Assembly (NCBI RefSeq): GCF_025370255.1
Contig: NZ_JAMTCD010000004.1
Coordinates: forward strand, 169,421-233,420
Reading direction: 5' to 3'
Length of the DNA: 64,000 bases
From: Shewanella holmiensis
GTDB taxonomy: Bacteria > Pseudomonadota > Gammaproteobacteria > Enterobacterales > Shewanellaceae
The translations under genes were made by a program, and so were the position numbers. Shown here one piece after another: positions 9,528 through 19,495 of this stretch (its first letter is position 1; the number at the start of each line of letters is the position of its first letter). The notes under the pieces are model-generated. The model did not search any database. It was not told the DNA's origin and worked only from the letters and a program-made list of their open reading frames with translations.

Positions 9528-10481
9528 TTAGCTTAATTTCTCTTTTAGCATGACCTCAAGTTTACCTTGGTCGACTGCAAAGTTTCTGATCCCTTCGGCT
9601 AATTTATCCACTGCCATAGCATCTTCGTTGAATGCCCAACGGAACTCTGCTTCTGTTAGCGCAGTCGGCGCAGTTGATGATGCCGAGACCACTTTAAGTT
9701 TTTCAGTCACAATGACATCAGTATTGGCTAACTCTTCTAATAGAGCAGGTCCAATGGTTAAGCGATCGCAACCTGCTAATTCAATAATCTCACCGATATT
9801 ACGGAAGCTCGCTCCCATCACTACGGTGCTATAGCCATGTTGTTTGTAATAATCATAGATTTCAGTAACAGAAATCACACCAGGATCCGTTTCTGCGGTG
9901 TAGTCTTTGCCGGTATCTTTTTTGTACCAATCAAGAATACGGCCTACGAAAGGAGAAATAAGATAAACACCAGCTTCAGCACAGGCTCTTGCTTGAGCAA
10001 AACTAAATAATAAGGTGAGGTTACAGTTAATGCCTTCCTGTTCTAGCTCTTTCGCTGCGCAGATACCTTCCCAGGTTGAAGCTAGTTTGATTAGGATGCG
10101 GGATTTATCAATTCCAGCTTCTTTATAAAGCTTGATAAGCTTATGCGCCTTATTAATAGAACCTTGCTTGTCGAAAGAAAGGCGCGCATCTACTTCAGTT
10201 GAAATACGACCAGGGACAAGTTTTAGGATCTCAACGCCAATGTTAACGGCAAGTTTATCACCAGCATCTTCAATTTGTTGAGCTTGATCGTTACTTTGGC
10301 TTTTTGCCCAAGCAACAGCATTATCGATTAAAGAGGCATACTCAGGAATTTGTGCGGCTTTCAAAATCAATGATGGATTGGTGGTCGCATCTTCTGGTTG
10401 ATAACGTTTGATTGCCTCAATGTCACCTGTATCTGCAACAATTGTGGTAAATGATTTGAGTTGAGTGAGTGCGTTGGCCAT
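9528..10481 (-). CDS. tal: Transaldolase B
   Basis: Transaldolase transfers a dihydroxyacetone unit from sedoheptulose-7-P to glyceraldehyde-3-P. The start at 10481 ([20 protein letters not shown]) has GAGGA 8 bases upstream and gives 317 aa, exactly the usual length; the longer frame would add [20 protein letters not shown] is the N-terminal signature, and the Schiff-base lysine lies in [13 protein letters not shown] (about residue 132). It is the first gene of a tal-pgi operon. tal near thr and yaaA also fits the E. coli arrangement. Confidence 0.96.
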   Translation of the reverse strand: MANALTQLKSFTTIVADTGDIEAIKRYQPEDATTNPSLILKAAQIPEYASLIDNAVAWAKSQSNDQAQQIEDAGDKLAVNIGVEILKLVPGRISTEVDARLSFDKQGSINKAHKLIKLYKEAGIDKSRILIKLASTWEGICAAKELEQEGINCNLTLLFSFAQARACAEAGVYLISPFVGRILDWYKKDTGKDYTAETDPGVISVTEIYDYYKQHGYSTVVMGASFRNIGEIIELAGCDRLTIGPALLEELANTDVIVTEKLKVVSASSTAPTALTEAEFRWAFNEDAMAVDKLAEGIRNFAVDQGKLEVMLKEKLS

Positions 10482-10726
10482 GTAACGTTTCCTCTCGATA
10501 AGCAAAATGAATGTTTCAATCCCTTTATTAGAAGCGATTTTACCCTTTATTCCAACTTTTTTTGTAAAAAAATTACGAAAAATTACAGCTTTTTACTTAA
10601 ATTCGGTTTTTTATTGTAGCTTAATTCCGTATTTGATTACGGATGAAATAACTTAGCTTAAATATCTAGTATGCTAATTAGGTTTAAAGCAACAATTTAT
10701 GGTGTTTTAGATTGTTCATAAAACAA

Positions 10727-10752
10727 AAAAGCCGCTGAAATCAGCGGCTTTT
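10727..10752 (-). terminator. Terminator of the OmpA-like gene
   Basis: Stem AAAAGCCGCTGA (10727-10738) pairs with TCAGCGGCTTTT (10741-10752), 23 bases past the ompA-like stop on the minus strand. The remaining 10482-10726 holds the tal upstream region; I see no gene there. Confidence 0.87.
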
Positions 10753-10774
10753 CATTTTAGCGTTATAGACTAAA

Positions 10775-11887
10775 TTATTTTAGTACTGCGCGCTTTTCAG
10801 TACCGGTAACGATAGCTTCGATACGACGGTTTTGCTTATTCGCTTCAGGTGTGTTGCCTTCAACGATAGGCTTAGTGATACCATAACCAACAGACTTGAT
10901 GCGGTTGCTGCTGATACCATATTTGCTTTCTAAAGCTTGTGCAACAGAGTTAGCACGACGCTCAGAAAGTGTCATGTTGTATGACGCTTTACCAACATTT
11001 GAAGCATGACCTTCAATGATCACTGTGTGCTCTGGATTTTTCTTCATGTAGTTTGCTAACTTTTCGATATCAGCATATGAAGATTGATTGATCACAGAAG
11101 AGTTGTTAGCGAATAAAATGCCACCTAAGTCATGCTTAGTTGTTGCCATTTCATATACTGTACAACCTGTAGCATCTACTTTATGGTCGCTTGGTGTGTT
11201 AGGGCATTTGTCTAAACGATCAACAACACCATCATTGTCTGAATCAACATCAGCAGCTACAGCTGCAACAACTGGAGCGGCAACAGCAGCAGGGGCGGCA
11301 GAGCCAAAGCGGTAGCTTAGTTCAAGACCCCAGTAGTTGCTTTCCATAGAAAGTGTGTTCCACTTTTCTTCGTCTAAGTTTTCATAACGACGGTACTTAG
11401 CTGCTAACTTTAGGTTTTCAGTGAAGTTGTAACCGATACCAGCGCCAACATATGGTGCAATACCACTGTCGCTATAGTATTCAGTGTTCCACTGCTTTTT
11501 GTTAGAAATTAGGTAGTTCATTGCACCAGCTTCTGCTGATAAAGACCATTTGTCAGCAAATGGGTAAAACGCAACTAAACCTAAAGTCATACCACGAGCA
11601 CCAACATCATTTAATTTGTTGCTGTAGTCAACCCATTCAGCACGGCCTAGGTCACGGTAACCTAATTCCACACCGAAATAATCATTGAATAAGTATCCGC
11701 CGAATACATCCCATGCATACGGGTCGTCTTCGCCACATACTTTCATGGTTTTTTGGTCACAGTTTGGCTCGTAGTTGTTTACGCCTAAACCGCCACCTAC
11801 ATACCAAGGAGACATTCCTTCTGCTGCAGATGCAGCAAAAGGTAACATAGAGGTGAGTAATACTACTTTTAATGTGTTCTTCATCAT
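10775..11887 (-). CDS. ompA: OmpA-family outer membrane protein
   Basis: This 370-residue outer membrane protein has a signal peptide (cleavage near AASA-AEG, about residue 21) and an N-terminal eight-stranded beta-barrel (about 22-195, aromatic-rich strands such as PWYVGGGLGV and SNYWGLELSYRF). An Ala/Val hinge follows, then a TSP3-type calcium-binding repeat DVDSDNDGVVDRLDKCPNTP with a paired Cys (about 213-245). The C-terminal OmpA domain (about 250-365) has IIEGHASNVGKASYN and NRRIEAIV, which bind peptidoglycan. AGGA lies 7 bases before the ATG; a second ATG follows directly. It is probably an abundant structural porin linking outer membrane and wall. Confidence 0.93.
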   Translation of the reverse strand: MMKNTLKVVLLTSMLPFAASAAEGMSPWYVGGGLGVNNYEPNCDQKTMKVCGEDDPYAWDVFGGYLFNDYFGVELGYRDLGRAEWVDYSNKLNDVGARGMTLGLVAFYPFADKWSLSAEAGAMNYLISNKKQWNTEYYSDSGIAPYVGAGIGYNFTENLKLAAKYRRYENLDEEKWNTLSMESNYWGLELSYRFGSAAPAAVAAPVVAAVAADVDSDNDGVVDRLDKCPNTPSDHKVDATGCTVYEMATTKHDLGGILFANNSSVINQSSYADIEKLANYMKKNPEHTVIIEGHASNVGKASYNMTLSERRANSVAQALESKYGISSNRIKSVGYGITKPIVEGNTPEANKQNRRIEAIVTGTEKRAVLK

Positions 11888-12182
11888 TTATAAGTCCTTT
11901 GTTATTTTACTTCACCAATACACATGCTTCTAGTTTGTTATAAACATGTGAAGCTGACACTTGATAGGTGAATCCATTATGTTTTAGTCAGCGGCGTAAT
12001 TATCGTTGCTAATTGAGTGATTTGCCATAGTAAAAATGATTAATTTATGTTTAACGTTAAAATAAAGGAAGAGTTAGGGGATTGACATCTTCAGTTTATT
12101 TTACATTTTTTTGGGGGGGGTGTGCTGGGTGTTAGAATTATGTTGCTGATAGAGGGGGCGTTTTAATAAAGTGTCCTCAAAT
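11888..12182. other. Gene-free upstream region with a T7G8 homopolymer tract
   Basis: This is the upstream region of the OmpA-like gene. It contains a T7 run (12106-12112) directly joined to a G8 run (12113-12120). I see no coding frame. The homopolymer lies more than 200 bases upstream of the ompA-like start, too far for a core promoter. Confidence 0.4.
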
Positions 12183-12211
12183 AATAAATGCGCCCATGGG
12201 ACGCATTTATT
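12183..12211 (-). terminator. Probable terminator of the phosphoketolase gene
   Basis: Stem AATAAATGCG (12183-12192) pairs with CGCATTTATT (12202-12211); an inner CCC/GGG pair extends it. It lies about 50 bases past the xfp stop. The U-tract on the minus strand is weak, so efficiency is uncertain. Confidence 0.55.
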
Positions 12212-12258
12212 TGATTAAGTATTATTTGTATGGCGTTTAATTAATACTGAATAAATGC

Positions 12259-14625
12259 TTATCTTGTCCATACCCAGTTTTCAATTTCTTCAGGGTCAAC
12301 ACCATTTGCTTTGATGTAGTTCTTATGGTCAACCAAACGCTGAAGCATGTCTGTTGTTATGCGAACATGTTGTGTTTCGTCAATCACGCCTTGTTGGAAC
12401 AACTTATAGGCCATATCTATCACTAAGTGATAACGAGAAGTCCCGTTACGTACACCCATATCGAATGGTGTGGTGGTTGAACCTTCTTCTTCATAACCTT
12501 TAATACGGAAACGGCGGTTACCTTTATAATCAAATACGAGTTTTTTGATAGTATTTGGATAACCATGGTAGTTGAATACCACGCCTTTATCTTCAGTGAA
12601 GACTTCATCCATCATCCAAGGCTTGCTTTGGAATTTAAGGCTGCCAAGGCCACTGCTGTGGAGTTCAGATACACTCACAAAACGGATGCGCACTCTAGGT
12701 AAAATCTCACGGATGAGTACGAGTGAAGCCATACATTCTTGAGTGGCATAATCACCACAACCAGCTAGTACTACATCTGGATTTTCATCCGATGCGAAAT
12801 CCCACACCATGATGCCATCTTTAGCCTGCTTACGCGCTTCTTCTAATGATAACCATTGTGGTAGTGATTTTTTACCCGCTACGATAATGTTTAATTTATC
12901 TCGGTCTGCATATGCGCGTTCAGTATAAACCAGAGTGCTGTTAGCATCTGCTGGTAAATAAGCAGAGATAATGTTTGGATGTTTCTCTAACATTGCGCCC
13001 AAGAATGACGGATTCTGGTGAGAATAACCATTGTGATCCTGGCGTTCTAATAGTGAAGACAACACAACGTTACACGCAGGGATTGGCTTACGGAAGTGAA
13101 TGTCTTGGCTAGCATGCACATACTTACAGTATTGGTCAGCCATTGATGACACAACTTGAGAGAAAGCCTCATACGTTGGGAACATGCCGTGACGACCGGT
13201 TACAGTGTAACCGTGAAGCATACCGAAAAGTAAGTTTTCAGATAACAACTCAATCACTCGGCCATCACGAGACATATCTTCGTCCCAGCTTTCAATAGGC
13301 CATTGCCATGCGCGATCTGTTTCTTCAAACACAGCTTGTAATTGGTTTGAATAGGTTTCATCAGGGCTAAAAATACGCAGGTTACGTTGATCGCGGTTCA
13401 GTTTGAAGGCATCACGCATCCATTGGCCCATTTTCAACATAGAGTATCCACGTTGACCGCGAGGTGTTTCAGGACCATAACCTAGTTTAGCCAGATCAGG
13501 ATTGGCTAATGCGCGTACCACTTCACCACCGTAGCTTAGGCGTTGACGGCCACAACACAAATCTTTTGGTGGCACGAGTGATAAAATGTCTTTATCAAAG
13601 ACCAGTTCGCCAGATTCTGTAGTTTGGACTAACTCATCAAATTTATAGCTGGCTAACCATTGATCAAGCGCCTCTAAATGGCCTTTATCGGTAGCACAGT
13701 TGTTGACAATAACTTGGTGCGATTCACAGTTACCTTCAAGTTTCTTGCCTGCGTATTCTGACGTACCAGTCCAGCCTTTTGCTGTTCTCATTAAAATGAC
13801 AGGCCAGCGTGGCTTAACGACATCTTCACCTGAACGAGCTCGGCGTTGAATATCTGTGATCATGTCATAAGATAAATCCATTGCTGCTGTCATCTGTTCA
13901 TAGATGTCAGTATCAAGTTCATCATCAACAATGATTGGATGGTAACCAAGGCCACGGAATTCTAAATCAAGTTCTTCATGGCTCATTCGGCCCATACGAG
14001 TTGGACCTGAAATTTTATAACCATTGATATGCACTATAGGTAATACCGCACCGTTATTAGCAGGAGACACTAATCGGTTAGCATACCAAGATGCAGCTAG
14101 TGGACCTGTTTCTGCTTCACCGTCACCGATTAAACAGGTTGCAATAAGATTGGGGTTATCAAGAACAGAGCCCCAAGCAACGGATAATGAGTAACCTAGC
14201 TCACCACCTTCTAAAATTTGTCCCGGTGCTTCAGGGTTAGCATGTGATGGGTAACCGTAAGCTGCTGAGAATTTCTTACAGATATCTTCGATACCCGTTT
14301 CTGTGAAAGGAATTGTTTCTGGGTAGAAATGGCTTAATGAACCTTCCATAAACAAGTTAGCTTGTACTGCAGGGAAACCATGTCCTGGGCCAACAAGATA
14401 AATGAATTCACGGTTATGTTTAACGATAAGACGGTTTACGTTGGCATAAACAAAGTTGATACCAGGACATGTTCCCCAGTGGCCTAATAATCTTGGCTTA
14501 ATATCCGTGTGCTCAAGCTTGCGTTTGTACAATACATTTTGCTTAAGATAAATTTGTGAAGTAGCAAGAAAATTGGTAGCTCTAACATATTTTTTCAGAG
14601 CAATAATTTCATTAGCAGTTGTCAT
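12259..14625 (-). CDS. xfp: Phosphoketolase (xylulose-5-P / fructose-6-P)
   Basis: Phosphoketolase uses thiamine diphosphate to split xylulose-5-P or fructose-6-P with phosphate, giving acetyl-phosphate plus glyceraldehyde-3-P or erythrose-4-P. The start at 14625 (MTTANEIIALKKY) has GAGG 5 bases upstream and gives 788 aa, normal for the family. Signatures seen: LLGHWGTCPGINFVYAN near residue 45, YLVGPGHGFPAVQANLF (about 75), and IGDGEAETGPLA, the thiamine diphosphate motif (about 165). SHQNPSFLG and the C-terminal GCGDYATQE are also conserved. The family sits at the fructose-6-P node shared with the nearby pgi and tal genes; no acetate kinase gene is adjacent. Confidence 0.95.
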   Translation of the reverse strand: MTTANEIIALKKYVRATNFLATSQIYLKQNVLYKRKLEHTDIKPRLLGHWGTCPGINFVYANVNRLIVKHNREFIYLVGPGHGFPAVQANLFMEGSLSHFYPETIPFTETGIEDICKKFSAAYGYPSHANPEAPGQILEGGELGYSLSVAWGSVLDNPNLIATCLIGDGEAETGPLAASWYANRLVSPANNGAVLPIVHINGYKISGPTRMGRMSHEELDLEFRGLGYHPIIVDDELDTDIYEQMTAAMDLSYDMITDIQRRARSGEDVVKPRWPVILMRTAKGWTGTSEYAGKKLEGNCESHQVIVNNCATDKGHLEALDQWLASYKFDELVQTTESGELVFDKDILSLVPPKDLCCGRQRLSYGGEVVRALANPDLAKLGYGPETPRGQRGYSMLKMGQWMRDAFKLNRDQRNLRIFSPDETYSNQLQAVFEETDRAWQWPIESWDEDMSRDGRVIELLSENLLFGMLHGYTVTGRHGMFPTYEAFSQVVSSMADQYCKYVHASQDIHFRKPIPACNVVLSSLLERQDHNGYSHQNPSFLGAMLEKHPNIISAYLPADANSTLVYTERAYADRDKLNIIVAGKKSLPQWLSLEEARKQAKDGIMVWDFASDENPDVVLAGCGDYATQECMASLVLIREILPRVRIRFVSVSELHSSGLGSLKFQSKPWMMDEVFTEDKGVVFNYHGYPNTIKKLVFDYKGNRRFRIKGYEEEGSTTTPFDMGVRNGTSRYHLVIDMAYKLFQQGVIDETQHVRITTDMLQRLVDHKNYIKANGVDPEEIENWVWTR

Positions 14626-14911
14626 AGTGGCCTCGTACATAGTGAAATATAAAATACTTAGTCTTAATTTAAGAACACTGTATTCTTATTTTGTGGTTAA
14701 TAATGTGTGATGGTTCAAACTTTTGCTAACCAGATGGGATAAAAAAACAGCAGTATTGTTTTTGAAGTGTTAACGGGTTTAATTTTGAGCAGTTTATAAG
14801 GTTGTCGATTTGTTATTCTGGCGGGGGAGGAATGTTTTTTTGCGATCAGCTTATCAAGATCAGTTTGACAGCTCGTGTTAATTTGCTCTTGTTAAAAAAA
14901 TACAATTAACA

Positions 14912-14943
14912 CTGAAATTTCAGTTTAGTTGGGCAAACTAAAT
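14912..14943. promoter_or_regulatory. Inverted repeats between divergent xfp and symporter genes
   Basis: The 485-bp divergent spacer 14626-15110 contains a 12-bp palindrome CTGAAATTTCAG (14912-14923). Directly after it comes TTTAGTT-GGGC-AAACTAAA (about 14924-14942). Such back-to-back dyads often mark operators. No regulator can be named and I see no gene in the spacer. Confidence 0.35.
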
Positions 14944-15110
14944 TAGAGATAGTTTGTTGAATGAGTATAATGAAGCCAGTTAAATAACGGGTTATTACTC
15001 AGTTATTACATTAAATCTATAATAATCAAATAACTAAGATATTTTTATTTTGTCGTGCTTATACTTAGGTTGCACAAAATAAAGCTATCCCAAAGGAATA
15101 GACAAGCATT

Positions 15111-16553
15111 ATGGCAATGTTAGAGACGATCGTTAATTTTTTAAATGACCTCCTATGGGGCAAATTATTAGTCTACGGACTAGTGGGTGCAGGGTTATAT
15201 TTCACCATTAGACTGGGATTTATTCAGTTTAGCCAGTTTGGTCATGGTCTTAAGTTACTTTCTATAAGTCGCCGACCAGGAAAGAATGGCTTGTCATCTT
15301 TTCAAGTATTTTGTACCAGTATGGCAGCGCGTGTCGGTGCAGGTAATATGGCTGGTGTAGCATTTGCAATAGGTGTTGCAGGGCCAGGGGCTGTTTTTTG
15401 GATGTGGGCTATTGCGGTTTTAGGCATGGCCACAGCAATGATCGAATCCACACTTGCTCAAGTTTACAAAGTTAAAGATGTGGATGGACAATATCGCGGC
15501 GGCCCTTCTTATTATATGGAGAAAGGTTTAGGGCAGCGTTGGATGGGGATTTTATTCTCCATTCTACTCATTATCTGTTTTGGTCTAGTCTTTAATGCTG
15601 TTCAAGCTAATACCATTGCTGGCGCAATGACGACGGTATTTGATTTTAATCCGCTTTATGTGGGGATTGGGATCACAGCCTTTAGCGGCGTCGTTATTAT
15701 GGGTGGTTTAAAGAAAGTGGCTAAGGTTTCTGAATTTATTGTACCTGTGATGGCGCTGGCTTATATCTTGATGGCATTTGTAGTTGTAATGATGAATGTA
15801 ACCGAGCTGCCTAGAGTGTTTATGCTTGTTATCAATAGTGCGTTTGGTTGGCAAGAAGCGGCTGGTGGTGCCATTGCTTATAGTGTTGCGCAAGCCATGC
15901 AAGCTGGTATCGCACGTGGTTTGTTTTCAAATGAAGCCGGTATGGGCAGTGCGGCAAATATTGCCGCCAGCGCATCTCCTAATCCGAATCACCCAGCATC
16001 ACAGGGTTACATTCAAATGATGGGGGTATTTTTCGATACCATCGTGATTTGTACCGCGACAGCAGCAATTATTTTATTATCAGGTGAGGCCGCAGGCTCT
16101 GGTGAAGGTATTGGTATGACAATCAATGCCCTATCTTCACATGTTGGCAGTTGGGGTGGTGGATTTATTGCAGCTGCCATTTTGCTATTTTGTTTTACTT
16201 CGATTATTGCAAACTACTCTTATGCTGAAACCAATGTGATGTTTTTATCAGGTAATAGTAAAAAGGCGTTACCCATTTTTAGATTGATTGTATTAGGCAT
16301 GGTCATGTTTGGTGCTATGGCTAAAATTGGTTTGGTGTGGGATTTAGCCGACGTTTCAATGGGCTTAATGGCCTTGGTGAATATTGTCGCCATTTCATTA
16401 CTATCAGGTTTAGCTATTCGAGTCATTAATGACTATCGCGAGCAAGTTAAGGCTGGCAAAGATCCCGTATTTGATACCAGTAAATTTCCGGAGTTAGCTG
16501 ATCAATTAGAAGAAAAGATTTGGCCTGACGGCTCCGCAAAACATAAGTCATAG
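15111..16553 (+). CDS. Alanine/glycine:sodium symporter (AgcS family)
   Basis: This 480-residue inner membrane protein has about 11 hydrophobic segments. It imports alanine or glycine together with sodium. AgcS signatures are present: ARVGAGNMAGVAFAI (about 70-85), GGPSYYMEKGLG (about 130), and ARGLFSNEAGMGSAANIAASA (about 268-288). The C-terminal tail is hydrophilic (about 445-480). An AAGGAA element lies about 12 bases upstream of the ATG. E. coli yaaJ, beside yaaA and talB, is the positional counterpart, which supports the assignment. It is a single gene ending at the hairpin at 16600. Confidence 0.92.
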   Translation: MAMLETIVNFLNDLLWGKLLVYGLVGAGLYFTIRLGFIQFSQFGHGLKLLSISRRPGKNGLSSFQVFCTSMAARVGAGNMAGVAFAIGVAGPGAVFWMWAIAVLGMATAMIESTLAQVYKVKDVDGQYRGGPSYYMEKGLGQRWMGILFSILLIICFGLVFNAVQANTIAGAMTTVFDFNPLYVGIGITAFSGVVIMGGLKKVAKVSEFIVPVMALAYILMAFVVVMMNVTELPRVFMLVINSAFGWQEAAGGAIAYSVAQAMQAGIARGLFSNEAGMGSAANIAASASPNPNHPASQGYIQMMGVFFDTIVICTATAAIILLSGEAAGSGEGIGMTINALSSHVGSWGGGFIAAAILLFCFTSIIANYSYAETNVMFLSGNSKKALPIFRLIVLGMVMFGAMAKIGLVWDLADVSMGLMALVNIVAISLLSGLAIRVINDYREQVKAGKDPVFDTSKFPELADQLEEKIWPDGSAKHKS

Positions 16554-16599
16554 ATAGTAGAAAGATATAATGCATTGAAAATGTGCGTTAGCTTAATCG

Positions 16600-16630
16600 A
16601 AAAAACCATGCTGATTTAGCATGGTTTTTT
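16600..16630 (+). terminator. Terminator of the alanine symporter gene
   Basis: Stem AAAAAACCATGCT (16600-16612) pairs with AGCATGGTTTTTT (16618-16630) with a 5-base loop. Confidence 0.88.
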
Positions 16631-16677
16631 TATATTAGTCACGTATCATAAACCTAATTAAGAAAGAGGAGCAAACT

Positions 16678-17454
16678 ATGCTGGTTTTAGTATCACCTGC
16701 CAAAACATTAGATTTTGAAAATCCCCCTGCGACGAAAACATTCACTCAGCCAACATTATTATCCTACAGTGAATCACTTATTAAGGTTTGTCGTGAGCTT
16801 TCGCCAGTTGATATAGCCAGCTTGATGAAGGTCAGTGATAAAATTGCAGGGTTAAATGCAGCCCGATTTGCACAGTGGCAGCCCAACTTTACTCCCGATA
16901 ACGCCAAGCAAGCCATTTTTGCTTTTAGAGGTGATGTCTATACAGGCTTTGATGCGGATAGTTTATCTGAAGCACAAATTCAATCAGCACAGCAACATTT
17001 ACGCATACTATCTGGTTTATATGGATTACTTAAGCCGTTAGATTTAATGCAACCATATCGCCTTGAAATGGGAACAAAGCTTGCTAATCCTCATGGAAGT
17101 AACCTATATGCTTTTTGGGGCGATACCATTACCAAAGAGGTAAATAATGCATTACTAGAACAAGGTGATGACATCATTATTAATTTAGCTTCTAATGAGT
17201 ATTTTAAGTCGGTAAAAGTAAAACAACTTAATGGTCAGTTAATTACGCCAGTGTTCAAAGATTGCAAAAATGGACAATACAAAGTCATCAGCTTTTATGC
17301 CAAAAAAGCCCGTGGTTTGATGGCAAGATACTTGATAGATAAGCAACCTAAGACATTATCAGCATTACTCGAATTTGATCTTGAAGGCTATTTTTATAGT
17401 CCCGCGCAATCCACCCCGAATAGCCCTGTGTTTTTACGAGAAGAGCAAGTTTAG
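16678..17454 (+). CDS. yaaA: Peroxide stress protein YaaA (UPF0246)
   Basis: YaaA lowers free intracellular iron during hydrogen peroxide stress in E. coli and binds DNA. The protein is 258 aa, as usual, beginning [14 protein letters not shown], with the family segments [15 protein letters not shown] (about 80-95), [20 protein letters not shown] (about 115-135) and [11 protein letters not shown] (about 174). AAGAGGAGC sits 7 bases upstream of the ATG. The gene is part of the conserved thr-tal-yaaJ-yaaA neighbourhood. Confidence 0.95.
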   Translation: MLVLVSPAKTLDFENPPATKTFTQPTLLSYSESLIKVCRELSPVDIASLMKVSDKIAGLNAARFAQWQPNFTPDNAKQAIFAFRGDVYTGFDADSLSEAQIQSAQQHLRILSGLYGLLKPLDLMQPYRLEMGTKLANPHGSNLYAFWGDTITKEVNNALLEQGDDIIINLASNEYFKSVKVKQLNGQLITPVFKDCKNGQYKVISFYAKKARGLMARYLIDKQPKTLSALLEFDLEGYFYSPAQSTPNSPVFLREEQV

Positions 17455-17564
17455 AGCTTGTAAGGCTTTAAAGATTGTAAGCTAAGGGATTGTTGGTCAT
17501 GAGTGCAATGAAGGTTACCTATTAAACCAGACCTCAGCTTAAATAGCGCTTTATCAGTTAATGC

Positions 17565-17591
17565 AAAAAAGCCCTTAATAAGGGCTTTTTT
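17565..17591. terminator. Bidirectional terminator between yaaA and the M28 peptidase gene
   Basis: Stem AAAAAAGCCCTT (17565-17576) pairs with AAGGGCTTTTTT (17580-17591) with a 3-base loop. The A-run and T-run let it serve both convergent genes. Confidence 0.88.
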
Positions 17592-17609
17592 ATCAATATG
17601 ACATTGAAA

Positions 17610-19046
17610 TTATTTAGACGAAGCTAACGGTCTTAAATCAATTTCAGATTGCGCCATCATATAAGCAAATTGAACATAAGCAGCCACATTTTGGGCTAAT
17701 GCCTTGGGATCAATTTTATCTAAGGTGTCATTAGGCGTGTGGTGGTAATCAAAGTAATCGGTACCATCTTGTTTTAATGATGCAACAGGAACGCCTAAAC
17801 CCGGCATCATAGATACATCTGGGCCACCAGACGCATCGTTTGTGCCTAACGCGACGCCAAATAGCGTCATTGCAGAGACTTGATGTTGTGCCTGACTAAA
17901 GCTGCTAGGTGCGACATTGAAGTCTATTTGATAAATTGGTCCTGCGCCAAAATCAGATTCTGCCGCAATATAGTGCTTATCTAATTCATCCGCATGTTGA
18001 GCAGCGTATGCTTTACCGCCGACCAAGCCCACTTCTTCAGCAGCATATAAGACAACCCTTACAGTGCGAGCTGGCTTTTGCGGCAGATCTTGAATTAACT
18101 TTGCCGCAGCGGTCACAATTGCCACACCTGCGCCATCATCTATTGCACCTGTGCCTTCATCCCATGAGTCTAAATGTGCTCCGATTAGCACTATTTCGTC
18201 AGGCTTACTGCTGCCAGTCACTTCGGCGATGACATTATATGATGTTGCAATACCAAGGTTTTCTGAGGTCATATTTAATGACATCACAATATTAGGGTCG
18301 CGTTTAAGCATGTCGTTAATCAGTTCTGCATCAGGAATAGACATTGCCGCTGCAGGAATTTTAGGTACATCTTCTTCATATCGCATCATGCCAGTGTGTG
18401 CCATACGGTCGTGATTTGTGCCTATTGAACGAATGACAATAGCAACCGCTCCCTTTTTAGCGGCTTCAACGGCACCTTTTGAACGACCACCCACAGTCAC
18501 ACCATAACCATTACCATCTTTATGACGCTCAGTTTTATGGTCGATGAATACTATTTTACCTTCTATGCGACCAGGAGAGGCTAATGTAAGTTCTTCTAAT
18601 GACTCAAATCGTACAATCGGAGCTTGAATTCCTTTAATTGGGGTCGCAACACTTCCACCTAGTGCGGTAATCACTAGAGGCTGATCATATGGCGCTATGA
18701 TACTGGCACTTGCATGGCCGCGAGACCAAGCGGGTACTTGAACAGATTCTTTATAAACTTTATCAAATCCCATCAACCATAACTTTTCCATGGCCCAATC
18801 AACCGCCATGATATCTTTGTCTGTTCCAGCTAACCTTGGACCCACTTCTACCGTCAGTGATTCAACGATGTCATAAGCGACATTTGAATTTAAGGCTTTT
18901 TGGGCAAGTTGCTGACTAATGATTGCGTCTTGTGAATTATTTATGACCAATTCAGGTTTTTTTTGAACCGAGGAGGAGGTCGGTTGACAGCCTAATAATG
19001 CCATTGTAAATAAGGCGGTTAAGCTGACGTGCGTATAGTTTTTCAT
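17610..19046 (-). CDS. M28-family metallopeptidase lipoprotein
   Basis: This 478-residue exported protein has a lipobox LLGC (lipidated Cys20), so it is anchored in a membrane facing the periplasm or surface. It resembles the M28 aminopeptidases/carboxypeptidases with an inserted PA domain (about 130-260). Zinc-site motifs in order: HLDSWDEGTGAIDDGAG (near 295), the catalytic Glu pair in YAAEEVGL, ESDFGAG, and HHTPNDTLDKID near the C-terminus. Family members release amino acids from peptides. It has its own terminator and no operon partners. Confidence 0.9.
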   Translation of the reverse strand: MKNYTHVSLTALFTMALLGCQPTSSSVQKKPELVINNSQDAIISQQLAQKALNSNVAYDIVESLTVEVGPRLAGTDKDIMAVDWAMEKLWLMGFDKVYKESVQVPAWSRGHASASIIAPYDQPLVITALGGSVATPIKGIQAPIVRFESLEELTLASPGRIEGKIVFIDHKTERHKDGNGYGVTVGGRSKGAVEAAKKGAVAIVIRSIGTNHDRMAHTGMMRYEEDVPKIPAAAMSIPDAELINDMLKRDPNIVMSLNMTSENLGIATSYNVIAEVTGSSKPDEIVLIGAHLDSWDEGTGAIDDGAGVAIVTAAAKLIQDLPQKPARTVRVVLYAAEEVGLVGGKAYAAQHADELDKHYIAAESDFGAGPIYQIDFNVAPSSFSQAQHQVSAMTLFGVALGTNDASGGPDVSMMPGLGVPVASLKQDGTDYFDYHHTPNDTLDKIDPKALAQNVAAYVQFAYMMAQSEIDLRPLASSK

Positions 19047-19180
19047 GAGTTTCCTTCAAATATTCTAACTATGTCTCACTTTTTTAAACAATCTACCAAA
19101 AAGTGTGCTTCATGTCCCGACTCTATTTTTAAGGTGACGCTATATTAGGCTAAGGTTAGATGAGGAGAGTATTTCGGGTG

Positions 19181-19477
19181 ATGAATATAGAAAAAATGCA
19201 ACAACAAGCCGATCATGCTGTTGTGTTACTGAAGGCACTAGCAAACGAACGTAGATTGTTTATTTTATGCCACCTTTTAAATGATGGTGAAATGTGCGTT
19301 GGCGATATGAATAAAAAGCTAGGTTTGAGTCAGTCTGCGTTATCACAGCACCTCGCATGGTTAAGAAAGGATGACTTAGTGTGTACACGTAAAGAAGCAC
19401 AAACTGTTTATTACTCGTTAAAAAGTGATGAAGTGAAAGCGTTAATTCAAGTGCTAAATAATATGTATTGCCACTAG
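19181..19477 (+). CDS. ArsR/SmtB-family regulator, possible persulfide sensor
   Basis: This is a 98-residue winged-helix repressor. The start at 19181 follows GAGGAGAG by 11 bases; an ATG at 19160 is possible but its ribosome-binding site is weaker. LKALANERRLFILCHLL is the typical first helix pair, and LSQSALSQHLAWLRKDDLV is the recognition helix region. There are four Cys (30, 39, 68, 97). GEMCVGDM (Cys39) and a Cys two residues from the end (Cys97) match the cysteine pair of SqrR/BigR/YgaV persulfide sensors, rather than the ELCVC site of ArsR metal sensors. No sulfide-oxidation gene is adjacent, so targets are unknown. Confidence 0.82.
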   Translation: MNIEKMQQQADHAVVLLKALANERRLFILCHLLNDGEMCVGDMNKKLGLSQSALSQHLAWLRKDDLVCTRKEAQTVYYSLKSDEVKALIQVLNNMYCH

Positions 19478-19495
19478 TTTTCAATTTTGTATTGA

